Assembly: GCF_046237015.1 (NCBI RefSeq) | Contig: NZ_JBJYIN010000008.1 | Span: 147,516-211,515 of the forward strand | Direction of reading: 5' to 3' | DNA: 64,000 nt | From: JBJYIN01 sp046237015 | Lineage (GTDB): Bacteria; Pseudomonadota; Gammaproteobacteria; Enterobacterales; Enterobacteriaceae | In this document: piece after piece, positions 1 to 9,503 of the stretch | Position numbering within the stretch: position 1 is the stretch's first letter | How the letters are laid out: each line of letters starts with the position of its first letter | Notes under the pieces: generated by a model | Told to the model about the DNA's origin: nothing | What the model saw: the letters and a program-made list of their open reading frames with translations, nothing else | Databases searched by the model: none | Made by a program: the position numbers and the translations under genes

Positions 1-728
1 CAATGAGATAAATAGCTGGCGAATTCAGGCGTTTGTGGCTGGGTAAAGTGACTGGCGTCCCCTTGTTCCACAATTCGTCCATTCTCCATATACACCACCC
101 GACTGGCGGTCTTGCGTGCAAACTCGACTTCATGGGTCACAATCACTTGCGTGATCCCGGTTTGTGTCAATTCATGAATGATATTCACGACCTGAGCGGT
201 AATTTCAGGGTCTAACGCGGCGGTTGGCTCGTCAAATAACAGCACCTGGGGTTCCATCATTAATGCCCGAGCAATCGCGACGCGCTGTTGTTGGCCACCT
301 GATAGATGAAGGGGATAGCGATCGGCAAAATCGTTCAGGCGTAGACGAGTCAGTAACTTATCGGCACGTGCTTTGGCCGTCTCTTTACTGAGCCCCAGTA
401 CGCGGCATGGAGCCTCAATCAGATTTTGTGCGACGGTCAAATGCGGCCACAGATTGTATTGCTGAAAAACCATACCGACATTCTGACGCAATTCGCGGAT
501 AGCGCTATCGGCCGGGGCGTGATTGAAATCAAACTGATTACCCGCAATGGACAGATGGCCCGAGCGTGGCATTTCCAACAGGTTAAGCACGCGTAACAAG
601 GAGCTTTTACCTGCGCCGCTTGGACCTAGCAGAACCAGCGTTTCACCTGCAGGACAATCGAGTTTAATGTCAAACAGCGCCTGATGTGCGCCATAGAAAC
701 AGTTAATGCTGTTTAGTTGAATACTCAT
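1..728 (-). CDS. artP: Arginine ABC transporter ATP-binding protein ArtP
   Basis: ATPase of the ArtPQMI arginine uptake transporter; it sits on the inner face of the cytoplasmic membrane and drives import through ArtQ and ArtM. The 242-residue product reads almost like E. coli ArtP from its start (MSIQLNSINCFYGAHQ). It has Walker A GPSGAGKS at residues 35-42, the Q-loop FQQYNLWPHLT, the signature LSGGQQQRVAIARAL, Walker B VLLFDEP and the switch histidine in VTHEVEF. The last sense codon is at 3-5 and only two bases of the stop (TG) lie inside the window, so the coding sequence is complete but the stop is cut. The rest of the art operon should lie to the left, outside the window. Confidence 0.95.
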   Translation of the reverse strand, partial: MSIQLNSINCFYGAHQALFDIKLDCPAGETLVLLGPSGAGKSSLLRVLNLLEMPRSGHLSIAGNQFDFNHAPADSAIRELRQNVGMVFQQYNLWPHLTVAQNLIEAPCRVLGLSKETAKARADKLLTRLRLNDFADRYPLHLSGGQQQRVAIARALMMEPQVLLFDEPTAALDPEITAQVVNIIHELTQTGITQVIVTHEVEFARKTASRVVYMENGRIVEQGDASHFTQPQTPEFASYLSH

Positions 729-930
729 GCGTAAGAATTGAATAGACAGTGATGCGGCGAATGTTAACGTCGGTAGCATAGTTATGCAATCGCCATGGAT
801 TAAAATTTGCGAACAAGCGATTTATTGCTTAAATAATAGCACAAAATGGTCGCTTACGGCCTGATGTAGTCGTTTTGTCGGGTAACGAAAACGGTCGTTC
901 GTGTTAATCTGGTGAACCAAGGAGTTTACG

Positions 931-1254
931 ATGCAATTATCTACAACACCGAGCCTGGAAGGGCTTACTATCACAGAATATTGCGGAGTGGTGACGGGAG
1001 AAGCCATTCTGGGTGCAAACATTTTTCGCGACTTTTTTGCGAGTATCCGCGATGTGGTCGGGGGACGTTCCGGTGCTTATGAAAAAGAATTACGTAAAGC
1101 ACGGCAGATCGCATTTAAGGAGTTACAAATGCAAGCTGAAGATCTGGGTGCGAATGCCGTTGTAGGCATTGATATTGATTACGAAACGGTTGGCAAAGAT
1201 GGCAGTATGTTGATGGTCACCGTCAGTGGTACAGCGGTCAAAGTGCGTCGTTAA
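931..1254 (+). CDS. ybjQ: YbjQ family (UPF0145) heavy-metal-binding-like protein
   Basis: Small soluble protein of 107 residues, the same length as E. coli YbjQ and nearly identical in the blocks EYCGVVTGEAILGANIFRDF and GRSGAYEKELRKAR. The family is often labelled putative heavy-metal-binding or UPF0145, but its function is not firmly established. It forms a homopentamer-type fold in solved homologues, as I recall. The ATG at 931 has a good ribosome site (AAGGAG six bases upstream). It diverges from artP across a 202-base intergenic region and is followed 47 bases later by amiD, the same order as in E. coli, so the two may be co-transcribed. Confidence 0.93.
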   Translation: MQLSTTPSLEGLTITEYCGVVTGEAILGANIFRDFFASIRDVVGGRSGAYEKELRKARQIAFKELQMQAEDLGANAVVGIDIDYETVGKDGSMLMVTVSGTAVKVRR

Positions 1255-1301
1255 TCACGAGGAACACGTTATGAAGGAAAAGAGGAGATAACGGAAGCGT
1301 T

Positions 1302-2129
1302 ATGGGTAAATGCATGATTATGCTGATGCTCTTGGTGTTGGCAGGATGCCAGTCTGCTGCGATCCCACACGATCAACGCGGATATCAGTTAGATACGACA
1401 CATACCTCACGAGCTCAGGAGTCACGAATTCGCTTTTTAGTGATTCACTATACGGCAGAAGATTTTCCTTCCTCTCTGAATATTCTGACAAATCAGCAAG
1501 TCAGTTCACATTACCTGATACCGGCGATGCCTCCTTTGGTGAAGGGAAAACCGGTTGCCTGGCATCTGGTGCCTGATAACCAGGTGGCCTGGCATGCGGG
1601 CAGCAGTCGCTGGCGTGGTTTTGAACGCTTAAATCACACATCAATAGGGATTGAGCTGGAAAATCTGGGTTATCAGAAGACGCTTTCCGGTACATATTGG
1701 ACACCCTTTCCGCCGGCTCAAATTGCATTGCTGACGTCAATTGCTCGTGACATTGTGACTCGCTATCAAATTGCGCCACAGAATGTCGTGGCCCATAGTG
1801 ATATTGCACCGTTGCGAAAACAGGATCCTGGGCCGCTATTTCCCTGGAAAGCACTGGCGCAGCAAGGAATAGGTGCATGGCCGGATGAGGCCCGTGTGTC
1901 GTTTTATTTGCAGGGGCGCGCCTTTGATCAACCGGTGAATGCGGAACGCTTGTTGGATAAGCTGGTCCGTTATGGTTATCCAGTCACTATTGATATGAGT
2001 GAGCGACAAAAACGGCAGGTTATTGCCGCGTTTCAGATGCATTTCCGTCCAGAGAATTTCCAGGGGCACGCAGATGCACAAACCGAGGCTATTGCTGATG
2101 CTTTGTTGGAAAAATACGGCGCGGCATGA
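1302..2129 (+). CDS. amiD: N-acetylmuramoyl-L-alanine amidase AmiD, outer-membrane lipoprotein
   Basis: Zinc amidase that cleaves the amide bond between MurNAc or anhydro-MurNAc and L-alanine in peptidoglycan fragments. The N-terminus is a lipoprotein signal with lipobox LAGC (Cys16); glutamine at +2 predicts outer-membrane sorting. An Amidase_2 domain follows, with the zinc-ligand region VIHYTAEDF, the catalytic-glutamate strand SIGIELEN and the C-terminal ligand block AHSDIAPLRKQDPG. A peptidoglycan-binding helical domain fills the last 75 residues. At 275 residues the length matches the E. coli protein. The gene converges with ybjT with only two bases between the stop codons. Confidence 0.93.
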   Translation: MGKCMIMLMLLVLAGCQSAAIPHDQRGYQLDTTHTSRAQESRIRFLVIHYTAEDFPSSLNILTNQQVSSHYLIPAMPPLVKGKPVAWHLVPDNQVAWHAGSSRWRGFERLNHTSIGIELENLGYQKTLSGTYWTPFPPAQIALLTSIARDIVTRYQIAPQNVVAHSDIAPLRKQDPGPLFPWKALAQQGIGAWPDEARVSFYLQGRAFDQPVNAERLLDKLVRYGYPVTIDMSERQKRQVIAAFQMHFRPENFQGHADAQTEAIADALLEKYGAA

Positions 2130-2131
2130 CC

Positions 2132-3568
2132 TCAACTGTCGGGCGAGGCTGCCAATGTGGCAATACGTGCCGCCATACCACGAAAAATAAATAAATGAGC
2201 TGGCATCATCAAAAACCAGTAAACCAGGCCATTGAAACCCGCAGGGTGCCAGCGAGCTCGGACATCGAGTGTTCGATAGGCACCGTGATCGGTGATGGTG
2301 AACGTGAGTTTCCCCAATCCTGGCGCTTTCATGCCAAATAGCATGACCAACTGTCGTTGTGGTTTGATCGAAATGACTTTCCAACCGTCGATTTTGTCTC
2401 CTAGGGTCAATGTCGGACGCTCTGGACGTCCGTAGGTGACGTTGTTGCCTGCGAGATCATCCAGTCTGGCGCGTAAATTCCACAACATATTGGCGTAGAA
2501 ATAGCCTTCTTTGCCGCCGATTTGCTGGATAACGTGCCACAGCGCCTGGCTGGATGCAGACGTCTTTATCGTGTGTCCAGCCTGTTTAGGGTAAAAACCA
2601 TAATCCGGTTTCCAACGAGCCCGGACTTCCATATCGTCCCCCCAGTCGGCTCGTTGAGTGCTTTCCATCTCGCTTTGCAGCGTAGCCTGCACCGCCTGAT
2701 CAAATGTCATCAGCGATTGTGGAATCAGCGCTTGTAGCGCGGAGCCATCCGCCTGAAGGTCATGTTTCAATCCTTGAATAAGCGCTCGGGCAATCGTCGG
2801 AGGAACGGAGGTAATCAGGTGTAAAAACCAAACGGAAACGAAATGTGTTGGCATGGGCACGGGGATCAAGACGCGGCGTTTTCCGCTGATGGCGATAAAA
2901 CGCTCAAACATCGTTTGGTAGCTGATATAGTCTGGGCCGGTTGCGTCCATGATGCGATGTTGCGTTGCCGGAAAGTGGCGTATTTCAGTCAGGTAGACCA
3001 GCAAATTCTCCAACGCAATCGGGGCCGATCGTGAGCGCACCCAGCGCGGTGGCGTCAGTATGGGGAGGTTGTACACCATATCCCGCATGATCTCGAAAGC
3101 GGCTGAGCCGGTACCAATGATGATGCCAGCCCGTAATTCAGTGACGGGGATGCCACTCGTACGCAATATGTCACCGGTAATCTTTCTGGCTGCCATATGT
3201 GGCGTGCTATCGTCTTTTGCCTGTAAAGATCCCAGATAAACGATCTGTTTTACCCGGCTGGAGGAGAGCGCCAGTAATAGATTCATGGCCGACATACGCT
3301 CTTTGGCGATAAAGTTTTCACCATCGCCCATACTGTGAACCAGATAGTAGATTGTCTCTGCGCCCCATAGCCCTTCCGGCAGCGTATTCGCTTTGCACAA
3401 ATCGACTTGCTGGCACTGCACTCCCGGCCAGCGTTGCGCGTCAATGGCTTCTATCTGACGCGCGGCGGCAATGACGGGGAGTCCTTGCTGGCTGAAACGC
3501 TTGGTTAAGTGGCGGCCAATATAACCGCTGGCACCCAAAATCAAAATGGGGGCAGGGGATGTCATCAC
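2132..3568 (-). CDS. ybjT: YbjT family NAD(P)-binding SDR-type protein with DUF2867 domain
   Basis: Predicted inner-membrane-associated NAD(P)-binding protein of unknown substrate, 478 residues against about 476 in E. coli. The N-terminal atypical short-chain dehydrogenase (Rossmann) domain opens with LILGASGYIGRHL (GxxGxxG), and has the conserved blocks YYLVHSMGDG and ELRAGIIIGTGSAAFEIMRD. The C-terminal half (from about residue 320) is a DUF2867-like domain ending in the hydrophobic stretch NGLVYWFLMMPAHLFIFRGM, which may be a membrane anchor. Two ATGs open the frame; either could be used. In E. coli ltaE and poxB lie between this gene and hcr; here there is only a 160-base gap. Confidence 0.9.
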   Translation of the reverse strand: MMTSPAPILILGASGYIGRHLTKRFSQQGLPVIAAARQIEAIDAQRWPGVQCQQVDLCKANTLPEGLWGAETIYYLVHSMGDGENFIAKERMSAMNLLLALSSSRVKQIVYLGSLQAKDDSTPHMAARKITGDILRTSGIPVTELRAGIIIGTGSAAFEIMRDMVYNLPILTPPRWVRSRSAPIALENLLVYLTEIRHFPATQHRIMDATGPDYISYQTMFERFIAISGKRRVLIPVPMPTHFVSVWFLHLITSVPPTIARALIQGLKHDLQADGSALQALIPQSLMTFDQAVQATLQSEMESTQRADWGDDMEVRARWKPDYGFYPKQAGHTIKTSASSQALWHVIQQIGGKEGYFYANMLWNLRARLDDLAGNNVTYGRPERPTLTLGDKIDGWKVISIKPQRQLVMLFGMKAPGLGKLTFTITDHGAYRTLDVRARWHPAGFNGLVYWFLMMPAHLFIFRGMAARIATLAASPDS

Positions 3569-3728
3569 TGTTGGGCTCCGTGGGGCTAATCATCATGCGG
3601 TTCACTACTATAGCCGGGAATGGAGAAAACAGCAGCACTGATGCGGTCACAAGGGATAAGTGACGGTGGCAGTTCAGTTCGACCACCATCACGCATGGGT
3701 ATATGAGGGTAATAAGGGAAGACGGCAA

Positions 3729-4736
3729 TCAAGCCAGAACGGTATCACCCTGCAACTGACAACTACAGGCTAGCACGTAGCCCTGCGCAATCTCAGCGGG
3801 TGTTAAGGTCATCGTGCTGGTTGTGGTGTAGTCTCCTGACAAGACCCGCGTTTTACAACTTCCGCAAACGCCAGCACGACAAGCTGCCAGCACGGGGATA
3901 TGGTTGGCCTCCAGGGCAGCCAATAGACTCACGCCTACCGGTACGCGCAGGTTTTGCAATGGGCGGCTGATCGTTAGCGTTAACTGTTCGCTATCATCGT
4001 CAATGTCTTCGTCAACGGTACGGAATTGTTCTTTGAAGAAACAGCTTTCAGGCACCCCAAATTGTTGACTGAGTGTGCCAAGCTGTTTCATATAAGGTGC
4101 TGGGCCGCAGGTCATCACCGTACGGCTGGCAATATCAGGCACGTATTCGGAGATCAATTCTTTGCTGATGCGACCAGATAAGAAACCGGCTGTTGCGCCT
4201 TCTTCGGCGACGAGCGTTAACCGCAGACGCTGCGGATAATCTTGTGCCAGGCGTTGCCATTCGTCGGCAAAAATAACCTGTTGTGGATTACGCACGTTAA
4301 AGATGACGTGAATATCGGTTTGAGGCTTATTGGCCAGCAACCAGCGGCTCATCGACATAATTGGTGTCACGCCGCAACCGGCAGCGGCCATCAGATAGCG
4401 GTCACTGATGGTGTTTGCACAGGTGAACTCACCCTGAGCGTCAGATAACCACAGGTAATCCCCAGTTTTAAGTTGTTGCGTTAACCAGCGGGAACCGACG
4501 CCGTCATCCAGTCGACGAACCGTTAGGGTAATAAAACGGCTTAATCCTGGAGAGGAGGAAATCGTATAGGCGCGTAAGGTCTCTGGGCTGTTTGCAATGC
4601 TGACCAGTGCATACTGCCCCGGTTGGTAAGGGTAGAAATCGTGATTAATCAGAGAAATCGTCCATACATCTGGGGTTTCCTGAGAAATCGAATGTACCTG
4701 CATGCGGTTTGGGCAAAGCGATGTAGGCATGGTCAT
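3729..4736 (-). CDS. hcr: NADH oxidoreductase Hcr
   Basis: FAD- and [2Fe-2S]-containing reductase that passes electrons from NADH to the hybrid cluster protein Hcp during nitrosative stress. Domain order is visible: an FAD-binding domain with RAYTISSSP, an NAD-binding domain with MAAAGCGVTPIMSM and TCGPAPYM, then a C-terminal plant-type ferredoxin domain whose cluster cysteines fit Cys286, Cys291, Cys294 and Cys324 (CRAGVCGSC ... LAC). Length is 335 residues. The ATG at 4736 has GGAG upstream; a second ATG lies two codons in. It follows hcp by 69 bases and is very likely co-transcribed with it, as in E. coli. Confidence 0.93.
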   Translation of the reverse strand: MTMPTSLCPNRMQVHSISQETPDVWTISLINHDFYPYQPGQYALVSIANSPETLRAYTISSSPGLSRFITLTVRRLDDGVGSRWLTQQLKTGDYLWLSDAQGEFTCANTISDRYLMAAAGCGVTPIMSMSRWLLANKPQTDIHVIFNVRNPQQVIFADEWQRLAQDYPQRLRLTLVAEEGATAGFLSGRISKELISEYVPDIASRTVMTCGPAPYMKQLGTLSQQFGVPESCFFKEQFRTVDEDIDDDSEQLTLTISRPLQNLRVPVGVSLLAALEANHIPVLAACRAGVCGSCKTRVLSGDYTTTSTMTLTPAEIAQGYVLACSCQLQGDTVLA

Positions 4737-4805
4737 AACACATCTCCATAAGCGAGCGGACTGGCGTCAGGAAAGACTGAAACCCAACGCCATCCGCTCC
4801 ATTTA

Positions 4806-6458
4806 TCAGGCAGCCAGAATGGTCTTCATATCTTGTTCAACGGTAGTAATTGCGCGCATGCCAAATTTCTCATTGAGAATGGCCAGCAGGTTTTCGGTTA
4901 AGAATCCTGGCGCGGTTGGTCCGGTATAAATATTTTTCACGCCGAGAGACAACAGCGTTAATAGAATGACAATGGCTTTTTGCTCGAACCAGGACAGCAC
5001 CAGACTGAGTGGCAGATCGTTCACGCCACATCCTAGTTTTTCGGCCAGTTTTACCGCCAGAATGATGGCAGAATAAGCATCGTTACACTGGCCGACGTCC
5101 AGCAGGCGAGGCAGCCCTTCCAGCGTACCGAAATCCAGTTTGTTGAAGCGATATTTACCACAGGCCAGCGTCATGATTAGGCAATCCTGAGGCACGTTCA
5201 ATGTAAAGTCCGTAAAGTAGCTACGTTCTTCACGGCTGCCATCGCAACCGCCGACCAAAAAGACGTGGCGCAATTTCTTTTGTGCGACCAGGTCGATAAC
5301 GGTATCTGCGGCGCTCAGCAGTGTTTCACGACCAAAGCCCACTGTGATTTGGTGTTCAATTTCGTTATAAGGGAAACCCGCCAGACTCTGCGCCTGTGCG
5401 ATGACGGCACCGAAATCGTCACCTTCCAAATGGTTGACGCCCGGCCAGCCAACGATGCTGCGTGTCCAGATGCGATCGCCATAGTTTCCGACATTAGGAT
5501 CGATAATGCAGTTGGATGTCATCACGATGGCACCGGGGAATTTAGCAAACTCGGTTTGCTGGTTCTGCCAGCCGCTACCGTAGTTGCCAACCAGATGTTT
5601 GAATTTTTTCAGTTCCGGATAACCGTGAGCGGGTAACATTTCGCCGTGTGTATAAATGTTGACGCCTGTCCCTTCCGTTTGCTCTAACAGCATACGTAAA
5701 TCTTTCAGGTCATGGCCGGAAATCAGAATGGCTTTACCGGCGACAGGGCGCACGTTGACGGACGTTGGGGTCGGATGGCCGTAAGCTTCGGTTTCACCAC
5801 GATCGAGAATCGCCATCACATTGAAGTTCATCTGGCCGATACCCATTGCGTTATTCAGCAGCGTATCGACATCGGCAGGCTGTGTGCCTAACCAAGCCAT
5901 AAAGGCATGGTATTGAGCATAGATATTTTCATCATATTGCCCCAGCACATGAGCATGCTCCATATAGGCTGCCGCCCCTTTTAATCCATACAGACAGAGC
6001 ATACGTAAACCGTGGATATCATCGCCTACGCTGGCTTTATCATTATCCAATGCGAAATCAGCAGCCTGTTGCAATAAGGTTGGAATATCGTCTCCTGCTA
6101 ATTGCAATTCAGCCATTGGATGATCGACTTCGGCGTGTGCATCAAGCAGACGGCAACGAACCGCCAGCGATTGACGCAGTACGATGGCTTCCTGCGCGTA
6201 ACCAATAATTCGTTGTGAATCGAAGTTGACATTAGTCAACGTGGAGAAAAACGCGCGCGGTGCAAAACTATCAATGTCGTGATCGATAAGATCTAACTCA
6301 CGGGCTTTCAATGCCCACGCGGACAAGCCTTGCAGTACGGCGACCAGAAGGTCTTGTAAATCAGAGGTTTCAGCAGTTTTACCACACATGCCCTGAGCGT
6401 AAGAGCAACCATTTCCTGCCGGGGTACGAATCGTTTGTTCACATTGCACACAAAACAT
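4806..6458 (-). CDS. hcp: Hydroxylamine reductase / hybrid cluster protein Hcp
   Basis: Hybrid cluster protein, a high-affinity nitric oxide reductase under anaerobic nitrosative stress and formerly called hydroxylamine reductase. The 550-residue product closely matches E. coli Hcp. The N-terminal iron-sulphur ligands are Cys3, Cys6, Cys18 and Cys25. Hybrid-cluster blocks include HTHGEMLPAHGYPEL-like residues in the middle, MTSNCIIDP, GGCDGSREER, TLACGKYRFN and GQCNDAYSA. The frame stays open 43 codons further upstream, but the ATG at 6458 is preceded by AAGGAAG and gives the family's MFCVQCEQ start. An NsrR-like operator lies 17 bases upstream of the start. Confidence 0.96.
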   Translation of the reverse strand: MFCVQCEQTIRTPAGNGCSYAQGMCGKTAETSDLQDLLVAVLQGLSAWALKARELDLIDHDIDSFAPRAFFSTLTNVNFDSQRIIGYAQEAIVLRQSLAVRCRLLDAHAEVDHPMAELQLAGDDIPTLLQQAADFALDNDKASVGDDIHGLRMLCLYGLKGAAAYMEHAHVLGQYDENIYAQYHAFMAWLGTQPADVDTLLNNAMGIGQMNFNVMAILDRGETEAYGHPTPTSVNVRPVAGKAILISGHDLKDLRMLLEQTEGTGVNIYTHGEMLPAHGYPELKKFKHLVGNYGSGWQNQQTEFAKFPGAIVMTSNCIIDPNVGNYGDRIWTRSIVGWPGVNHLEGDDFGAVIAQAQSLAGFPYNEIEHQITVGFGRETLLSAADTVIDLVAQKKLRHVFLVGGCDGSREERSYFTDFTLNVPQDCLIMTLACGKYRFNKLDFGTLEGLPRLLDVGQCNDAYSAIILAVKLAEKLGCGVNDLPLSLVLSWFEQKAIVILLTLLSLGVKNIYTGPTAPGFLTENLLAILNEKFGMRAITTVEQDMKTILAA

Positions 6459-6474
6459 GATGACTTCCTTTTTT

Positions 6475-6497
6475 AAGTTGCATTTAAAATGCTTGTT
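6475..6497 (-). promoter_or_regulatory. NsrR-like operator of hcp-hcr
   Basis: An 11-1-11 inverted repeat, AAGTTGCATTT-A-AAATGCTTGTT, centred at 6486, closely resembles the known NsrR site (AAGATGCATTT-N-AAATGCATCTT type). It lies 17-39 bases upstream of the hcp start codon, where a repressor would block the promoter. In E. coli hcp-hcr is the tightest NsrR target, so nitric oxide should relieve repression here too. nsrR itself is not in the window. Confidence 0.75.
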
Positions 6498-6645
6498 TAA
6501 AGCATAGAGGGTCACAGCACCGCAAAAAAGGCTTTTTTTATGCAACTTTAGGTAAATTTGATTTAGCGCAATTTTAGGTGTGGGCAATGAAAATGACTCT
6601 CAATCAATGCCCGAAAAAAGGAGGAAAACAGCCAAGAATGGATAA

Positions 6646-7545
6646 TTATGAGGAAAAGAGCGCCATCAATATTGGTGCGGCCAGACTCAGCAAGAAGCCA
6701 TGAACTATCGCGGCAGGGACCATATCGACCCCTGCACTGCGCTGTAATACCGGTAGCGTAAAGTCCATCGATGTTGCGCCGCATAAGCCAAGTGCGCAAG
6801 AACGATTACGTTGTGCCAAAGCCGGAATGAGCATAATAGCGAGTAGTTCGCGAGCCAGATCATTGAAAAATGCGGTGCTACCGAGCACAGGGCCATACGC
6901 ATCCGTCAGTAAAATACCGGATAACGAATACCAGCCGTAGCCAGATGCTAACGCCAGCCCGGTTTTGAGGGGTAAACCAAGGATCCAGGCCGCGCACAGG
7001 CCGCCAACCAGAGCACTGGCACCGACGATCAGTGCGACCGTCATTCCCCGGCGATTTAATACGATTTGGCGTAATGTCATTCCACTGTTGCGTAGCTGTA
7101 TACCAACGAAGAAAAGTAACAGAATCAATGCATATTCGCTTCCCTGACTGGCATAAGTCAGCCCCGACCATTGCGTGAGCCCCAGCAGAAAGCCACCGAA
7201 GACCACCAGACACAGTTTTAGTGAGTCCAAAATCATGTGTAACCGAGAAGGTGGGGGTTCTTGCGCTAATTTTCCCGGCCAGAAATCCCGTTTTTCCCAT
7301 AACCATAGAGACACAGCATTGGCGGCAATGATGCAAACGACAAAAACGGCGGTATAGCGAAAAATGAGTAACAAATTACTGCCAATATCATCCAAAAAAG
7401 CCAGACTAATGCCCATGAGAAACAGGATGACGTATACCATCCAACTCAGCAGTTGGTTAATGGTTCGTAATGCTTTTTTTGCGCGTAAAGGCACCAGATA
7501 ACCAAAGATTAACGGTACTAAGATAATGAATAACCCTGAATACAT
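6646..7545 (-). CDS. lysO: Lysine exporter LysO (YbjE family)
   Basis: Inner-membrane exporter of L-lysine and thialysine (DUF340/LysO family). The 299-residue product has the same length as E. coli LysO and shares GLLIILVPL-like TM1, NQLLSWMVYVILFLMGISLAFLD, LLFFVGIQLRNSGMTL, GYGWYSLSGILLTDAYGP, AFFNDLARELLAIMLIP and GATSMDFTLPVLQ. It has about eight hydrophobic segments. The frame is open 25 codons further upstream, but the ATG at 7545 gives the family start and length. It is transcribed away from ybjD; the roughly 140-base divergent spacer is AT-rich. E. coli lysO is repressed by ArgR; no convincing ARG box was found here. Confidence 0.92.
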   Translation of the reverse strand: MYSGLFIILVPLIFGYLVPLRAKKALRTINQLLSWMVYVILFLMGISLAFLDDIGSNLLLIFRYTAVFVVCIIAANAVSLWLWEKRDFWPGKLAQEPPPSRLHMILDSLKLCLVVFGGFLLGLTQWSGLTYASQGSEYALILLLFFVGIQLRNSGMTLRQIVLNRRGMTVALIVGASALVGGLCAAWILGLPLKTGLALASGYGWYSLSGILLTDAYGPVLGSTAFFNDLARELLAIMLIPALAQRNRSCALGLCGATSMDFTLPVLQRSAGVDMVPAAIVHGFLLSLAAPILMALFSS

Positions 7546-7688
7546 CACAGAATTGACGTCCTTAAAGAGAAAAGCCGATAACTGGAGGGAAAAAAGACAT
7601 AATCTATTAAAATTAAACAATTAATCATCGCGAGTAAAGCGTCGATATTATTGCGTTTCCACCGGTGAAGCAAAAACAGGAGATGCGG

Positions 7689-9350
7689 ATGTATCTGGAA
7701 AATATAGAGATACTGGGATTCCGGGGGATTAATCGCCTGTCATTAGCGCTGGATGAAAATACGGTGCTGATTGGTGAGAATGCCTGGGGAAAGTCTAGTT
7801 TGCTTGATGCGTTGTCGTTGTTACTCGCGCCAACATTGCCGCTTTATCATTTCGATTTGCAGGATTTCTATTTTAAACCCGGCGACGAGAACAGCCGTGA
7901 ACGTCATTTGCAGGTTATTTTCACCTTTTGCGAAACGGCACCCGGACATCATCTTGCACCACGTTATCGCCCGCTTAAACGGGTCTGGGTCGAAGGCGAT
8001 GCATCGCGGCATCGCATTTTCTACCGTCTGGAGGGCGAAGTTGATGAAAGTCAGGCAGTCTTTACCTGGCGCAGTTTCCTTGATGCAGAAGGGCATCCCA
8101 TCAAGCTAAATGACATTGATAATTTGGCGCGAGAAGTGATTCGTCTCCACCCGGTTTTACGCCTGCGTGACGCCCGTTTTATCCGGCGGCTACGTTCAGG
8201 AACGCTGGCCGCAACCATAGAAAGCAGCGATGAAAAGCTGGCGCAGCAGTTTGATCAGTTAATGCGTGAGTTGGTGCAGAATCCACAAAAGCTGACGGAT
8301 AAAGAGTTACGTCAGGGTTTGGTGGCGATGCGACAATTATTGGAACACTATTTTTCTGAACAAAGCGCGATTTCCAGTGACCGGCATCATCGACATGAGC
8401 GGTCGCATAACGGTAAATCATGGCGCTCTCTGGATAACATCAACCGATTAATTGCCGATCCTAACAGTCGTAGTCGCCGCATTATTTTGCTGGAACTGTT
8501 TTCCACACTGTTACAGGCGAAAGGCTCGGTGGTGTTGGACCCACATGCACGCCCGCTTTTACTGGTTGAAGATCCTGAAACGCGGTTGCATCCGATCATG
8601 TTATCGGTCGCGTGGGGACTGCTAATGCAGTTGCCGTTACAAAAAGTGACGACGACGAATTCTGGTGAACTGTTATCGTTGGTGCCCATGGAGCAGGTCT
8701 GCCGTCTGGTTCGTGAATCATCGCGTGTGGCGACATTTCGTATTGGCATGCAGGGGATGAGCGCAGAGGATAGTCGCCGAATTGCCTTTCATATCCGTTT
8801 TAATCGCCCGGCATCACTGTTTGCTCGGTGTTGGCTATTGGTTGAAGGGGAAACGGAAGTCTGGATGCTTAATGAGTTGGCGCGTCAGTGTGGCCATCAT
8901 TTTGAAGCAGAAGGTGTGAAGGTCATCGAGTTTGCTCAGTCGGGACTTCGTCCGTTAGTAAAGTTTGCCCGACGCATGGGAATAGAGTGGCATGTTCTGG
9001 TTGATGGCGATGACGCGGGTAAAAAGTATGCGGCAACGGCAAAAAGTATGTTGTCGGCACCGGGAGAGAATGAACGGGACCACTTGACGGTGCTGCCTGC
9101 GCTGGATATGGAGCATTATATGTATCGGGAAGGGTTCAGCCATGTTTATCATCGGGTTGCCCAATTGCCTGAAAAAGTCCCGCTCTCGATGCATAAGATT
9201 ATAGTGAAAGCGATTCACCGCAGCTCAAAACCCGATTTGGCAATAGAAGTGTCGATGGAGGCGGCATCAATGGGACGTGAAGCGATCCCACCTTTAATTC
9301 GCAGCATGTTTTCCCGTGTGCTATGGCTGGCCCGTGGACGAGCCGATTAG
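7689..9350 (+). CDS. ybjD: YbjD, OLD-family ATP-dependent endonuclease
   Basis: Overcoming-lysogenization-defect (OLD) type nuclease: an N-terminal ABC-like ATPase joined to a C-terminal Toprim nuclease domain. Walker A is GENAWGKS at residues 29-36, and the ABC Walker B-like block is LLLVEDPETRLHPIM. The Toprim motifs are LLVEGETEVWML (about residue 383) and VLVDGDDAGKKYA. The 554-residue length and the C-terminus (RSMFSRVLWLARGRAD) match E. coli YbjD. The start at 7689 is chosen because AGGAG lies six bases upstream; an ATG two codons earlier sits on top of the ribosome site. The biological role of YbjD is not settled; class 1 OLD proteins such as phage P2 Old act in phage exclusion. Confidence 0.9.
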   Translation: MYLENIEILGFRGINRLSLALDENTVLIGENAWGKSSLLDALSLLLAPTLPLYHFDLQDFYFKPGDENSRERHLQVIFTFCETAPGHHLAPRYRPLKRVWVEGDASRHRIFYRLEGEVDESQAVFTWRSFLDAEGHPIKLNDIDNLAREVIRLHPVLRLRDARFIRRLRSGTLAATIESSDEKLAQQFDQLMRELVQNPQKLTDKELRQGLVAMRQLLEHYFSEQSAISSDRHHRHERSHNGKSWRSLDNINRLIADPNSRSRRIILLELFSTLLQAKGSVVLDPHARPLLLVEDPETRLHPIMLSVAWGLLMQLPLQKVTTTNSGELLSLVPMEQVCRLVRESSRVATFRIGMQGMSAEDSRRIAFHIRFNRPASLFARCWLLVEGETEVWMLNELARQCGHHFEAEGVKVIEFAQSGLRPLVKFARRMGIEWHVLVDGDDAGKKYAATAKSMLSAPGENERDHLTVLPALDMEHYMYREGFSHVYHRVAQLPEKVPLSMHKIIVKAIHRSSKPDLAIEVSMEAASMGREAIPPLIRSMFSRVLWLARGRAD

Positions 9351-9421
9351 CGAGTGGCAAAGAGGGCGGCAGGGCGACGGGCGGGTACTGCCATAAAAAT
9401 CGTCGGAACGTCGCCCGTCAT

Positions 9422-9456
9422 AAAAAATGCCGACCACAAGCGATCAGCATTTTCAT
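9422..9456. terminator. Bidirectional terminator between ybjD and cspD
   Basis: A hairpin with arms TGCCGACC and GATCAGCA (two G-U wobbles) and a seven-to-nine-base loop is flanked by A-runs on the left and T-runs on the right. It would serve leftward cspD (six U residues after the stem) and rightward ybjD. Confidence 0.6.
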
Positions 9457-9503
9457 TTTACTTGGATTTCTATCAGAAATCGTTGCGAGATAAACGGCCT
9501 ACG

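Noticed and set aside
729..930. ArgR box upstream of artP
   Set aside because: Only a weak TGAAT half-site is present; no 18-base ARG box could be drawn.
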